Below are positions 59,771-64,000 of a DNA stretch of 64,000 nucleotides, piece by piece. This DNA comes from Carnegiea gigantea. Its lineage: Eukaryota; Streptophyta; Magnoliopsida; Caryophyllales; Cactaceae. The translations under genes were made by a program, and so were the position numbers. Location: positions 94,501-158,500 of the forward strand of contig JAKOGI010001200.1 in assembly GCA_029747015.1 (NCBI GenBank). The letters run 5' to 3'. Each line of letters begins with the position of its first letter. Position 1 is the first letter of the stretch. The notes below the pieces were generated by a model that had not been told where the DNA came from, ran no database searches, and was given only the letters and a program-made list of their open reading frames with translations.

Positions 59771-61345
59771 GTACTCCTTAAACATATTCCATTTTTTCCC
59801 CATTCCTTGCTAGAATGCTCTCATTGGATAACAAACCTAGGGTTTAAAAAAGCAAAAAAAAAAGGGAAAAGAAGGGCTAGCTTAAAATCCTCATAATGCG
59901 AGCTAGGCAGAAGGAAAGGGGGGAAATAAAATAAAAAAGAGACTAAGGATTTCAATCCATCATCAGAAAAAAAGGGAAAGATCAGAAATGTTTTTCCATC
60001 AAGCCATGTAGCTTTAAAAGACATGCCTAAGATATGAGCTCATGTTGGTAACCTACATTAATACCTTAGTCAAACCTAATAAGTTACCAATAGAAATCTC
60101 TTTAAGCCTTTAAATGAGCCTACTTCTTTTGTAACCACATTATACTTAAATACAGATTGGGAGCATATCATGGGTGACATCAATATCAAAATCAGTAATC
60201 AAAAAGGAGAGTCTGGATGAAATGGTCGCATACAAAAAGAAAAGAAAAAAAGGAAAAGAAAAACCAAAAAAGAGAGAGAAGGGAAGAATGAAAAAAGCTT
60301 AAAAAGAAGAAAAATAAAGAAAGGAAGAAATTACTTATTCACACTAACTTCATCACCCATCCATACTTGGAGATTTCATAAGGATTATTTGAGTCATCAA
60401 GTCAATTCCCTTCTTTTGGCATGCTGACCCAAAAAGGTACCTTAAAAACCCCTCTTGGAGGCGTCCCTCTATTAAGTTGTATGTTCCTACTCTCGAACTA
60501 AGACTGTCTAATTCTATATCGGATACGTAGGTAATCTCTTTGAAGACTAACCATAAGGACTCTTTCCATAAAGAAACATTACAATCGAATCCTTTGCTCT
60601 TAGAGAAAGTGAGAGAAAGAAGAAAAAGAGTGGCTCCAAAAATAAGAAAAAGCGGGCCAAGCAAAAGAAGAGCGGAAATAAAACCTTGGTTTTTAAGGAC
60701 AAGAGGCATTTCATTGTATTCTCCCATCAAATTTAACTTGCACAAACCATTCATTGACTTTACCACTTCTTTCCTATCATCAGAACCTCTAATCTTACCT
60801 CTGTTTCATTATTCATAGCTCTTCAACTCAACCATGGATGCAAGATCAAGAGTTGGAAACTCGTTTTCGATCCTAGATTCTCCAAGTAGGGGCTCACCAA
60901 GACAAATGACCCCCATACATTTCCCAACATAAGTAGGGTTTCCTTTATCGTAAACATTTTCTAACATGGGAATGATCACATTTATTCTGTAAGACTAGGG
61001 GCTACTCCAACTAACACTAGTAAAAGCATCTTCAACTATCACTATTCTTACACCTCTAGGGCTTGCTATTGTTACAAATAGAAATTATGGGTTTTTTTCA
61101 AAATAGAAGCACTTTAATGCAGAATTAAAGGTTACATCTTCATTAAAAAGATTCCATATCCTGGGTAACTTATAACTCATAACCTGGCTGAACCTAGCAA
61201 TCACTCAACTTTTTCCCATCCTTAAGTGTGTTGCAGATTGAACCACAGAACAATACCATGCCTAACCTATTAGTTTCCTAAATGTTAATCAGGCTTTATC
61301 TACCCTGAACTTAGCATAAGAGCTCCACTTGTATGCATATAAGGT
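59771..61345. other. Unassigned sequence with possible Tat remnant
   Basis: An A/G-rich block lies at 60228-60330. 'ggatacgtaggtaatctc' near 60520 resembles the 'cgtaggcaacct' phrase of Tat elements, so a decayed Tat end is possible. Overlapping frames on both strands at 60353-60818 show no domain. Confidence 0.4.
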
Positions 61346-61352
61346 TAGCTCA

Positions 61353-62149
<797 letters not shown>

Positions 62150-62622
62150 ATCTTTAGTCTCCTATGCCACTAAGTCCACAGTGATCCAGCCAGAGGTCTT
62201 TAGGCTTTCACGCTACTAAGTTCACATGGATCTGGCTATAGTTCCTTATGCTCCTATGCCACTAAGTTCATAGGGACTTTGCTATAGATCTTAAGGCTCT
62301 TACACCACCAAGCTCATAGGGATCTATCTATAAGTCTTTATGCTTTCATATAGATCTGGCTATAGGCCTTAGGCTTCCGTGCCACCAAGCACATATGCCT
62401 CTAGAAGCAACTCATCAAGGTTTCACATGAACAAGTTCAGAAGGATCTAGCTATAAGTCTGTAAGCTTTCATACCACTAAGTTCATAGGAATTTGGCTAT
62501 AAGTCTTGGCGCTCTCACATTACTAAATTCAGAAGGATCTGGCTACAGGTCTTCAAGTTTTCACACCACCAAGTTCATAAGGATCTGGCCATAGGTCTTT
62601 AGACTCTCATATTACCAAACAT
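62150..62622 (+). repeat. Degenerate tandem repeat, unit about 58-62 bp
   Basis: About seven to nine imperfect copies of a unit with 'ccactaagttcatagg', 'atctggctatag' and 'gtcttta-gct-tcac'. Copies are visible near 62165, 62216, 62265, 62310, 62350, 62430, 62485, 62535 and 62580. Identity between copies is perhaps 70-80%. Old minisatellite-like array. Confidence 0.8.
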
Positions 62623-62900
62623 AGTACTGCTAGACTGCTGAAAGGTCAAATCTTATAACTGCTAGACCGGCAAAATGTTAAATTGCAGAACTGTTATACC
62701 AACGAAGGGTTCGTTCGAGTAGCGAAAGGTAAAATTCAGAACCGCCAGACTAGAAAAAGGTTTGATAGACCAGCGAAAGGTCAAATCCCATAACCATTCC
62801 ACTAATTAAGTATACTACATCGATGAAAGGTAAAATTTCAGAACTGCTTGATCGACAAAACGAAAAGTTATAACTGCTAGACGCCTAAAAAGTATCTTTT
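62623..62900 (+). repeat. Second degenerate tandem repeat, unit about 35-40 bp
   Basis: Repeated text of the form 'actgctagac.ggcgaaaggt' followed by 'aaat..cagaac'. Copies occur near 62628, 62660, 62700, 62740, 62770, 62820 and 62860. It directly follows the previous array but has a different unit. Confidence 0.7.
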
Positions 62901-64000
62901 ATTTTTATAAAATGTCTAATGATGACAAGCTGATCAAATAAGAGTTACAGTCCCCTAGATATTGAAATAAAGGTAACATCCTTAACCCATGCATCAAAAC
63001 CCAAAGATGCCCACAAAAGGCTAATCGAGCCCAAATAAGCCTAAATTAACGGCGTTCGATGTCTAGTTGAGATTTATTTCATATTTTTATCCCACTCTAG
63101 GGTTCATAAAATTATTTAGCATAGATATTAAATTCTTCATTGAATAGGTTTTTAAATTACATATTTTGCATCAAGATCTGATAAGCAATGGAAAGGATAA
63201 AGTCGATTATTGAGACATGAGCTGAAAGTGAAGCATGTTCACCATTTTACTTGTGTTTTTGTAAGCACTTACTTGAAAATTATGAAATTAATATCATTAT
63301 AAGCTAGACACATTAATATCTCAGGGAAAAAATGAATCACTAAATGCGGAGGTCGATTGTCAAAGTTATGGTTGAAACCAGCTAGGTTGTTTACAACCAA
63401 ACTTAGAACATGGACGAGCCATTACCTAATAGAGCCCAATGAGGCTCCTTTATTTTGACCTATCTTCTAGAAAACATAGCTACTGACTCAAACTAGAGAA
63501 GAACTCTAGCTCACGTGACACTAATTCCTAAGAATTCATAGGAAACCTTAGTTCCCTATAGCTATAAACTCAGCTCCTCACCAAGCTTGCAAATAGACAA
63601 CTAGAGCCTCATAAAACTCTTAGATAATACTAAGGGGTTCAAAGAACCTAGCCAAATGGTTCTCAAATCTATCCTCAAGATCATTTAAGGCATAAGTCAA
63701 AGCTCGATATTCTTAATCCCCGGGCTCTCTAAGTCACTCAGGTAAGTAACCTGAAGGCGCCAATCTATCCTCAAAATCCTTTCCCTTCCATTTTTTACTT
63801 AGCTTTACTTAATTTTAAATATGTTGTCGTAGTCAATCCCCACCCATTGTAAACATTTAATTTCATCTTTTGCTCTTTTCTAACTCACATCTTTACTTCA
63901 TATGTTACATGACTATTTTCTTTTAATGTGACAGTTTTATTTTCTGACTTAATTAATAGAGGTTGTCAATGAATGATAGGCGACATTATGGTGCACTCTA
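62901..64000. other. Unassigned sequence at window end
   Basis: AT-rich, no frame above 60 codons and no motif recognised. Confidence 0.4.

Noticed and set aside
60353..60818. 137-codon minus and 92-codon plus frames overlapping each other
   Set aside because: No domain or homology pattern; flanking sequence is decayed repeat.

Overview
This is repeat-dense plant nuclear DNA, almost certainly from an angiosperm and probably a eudicot. It is AT-rich, and I recognise no host gene that is intact. About the first 53 kb is one large nest of transposable elements. The boundaries of five inserted elements can be read from the sequence: four have exact target-site duplications (TSDs) and one has a decayed TSD. 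The species cannot be fixed from the sequence alone.

Layout of the nest, outside to inside. Element B (about 1-52893, + strand) is an old Ty3/gypsy element of Tat/Ogre type: a 2.4 kb LTR at each end, a decayed gag-protease-RT-RNase H-integrase, and an antisense ORF with a plant mobile domain (PMD). Its 5' LTR carries about 1.06 kb of mitochondrial DNA (NUMT, 1205-2262) ending inside ccmB. Its RT is split by element C (8964-12854, TSD TTTTC), a gag-only, TR-GAG-like non-autonomous LTR element. Its 3' LTR is split by element A (21382-52493, - strand), an Athila/Tat-like gypsy element. A's RT is split by D (30220-49432, TSD TCA), a CACTA transposon. D is split by E (31034-47953, TSD GTTAC), an LTR element with no visible pol. 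E's 3' LTR is split by F (35985-47214, TSD ATCAT), a SIRE-type Ty1/copia element with an extra ORF after pol. The chain B > A > D > E > F is therefore five levels deep. LTR divergence judged by eye (B and A high, E about 8-10%, C about 3%, F about 1-1.5%) agrees with that order.

Within these, A is structurally odd: its left end is a 5 kb palindrome of two LTRs facing each other, so both outer ends of the insertion are U3 ends, and its protease region is tandemly duplicated (842 bp period). F has young LTRs but already broken reading frames, and it is peppered with a GAACA/ACAGG motif in both coding and non-coding parts.

From 52.9 to 64 kb the DNA is older and mostly unrecognisable. It holds a decayed minus-strand gag-only LTR element (G, 56717-59770), a long AC/AT microsatellite (61353-61624) and two adjacent arrays of degenerate tandem repeats (62150-62900). 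No RNA gene, CRISPR array or bacterial-type system was found. The unusual content is the way the elements are built and nested.
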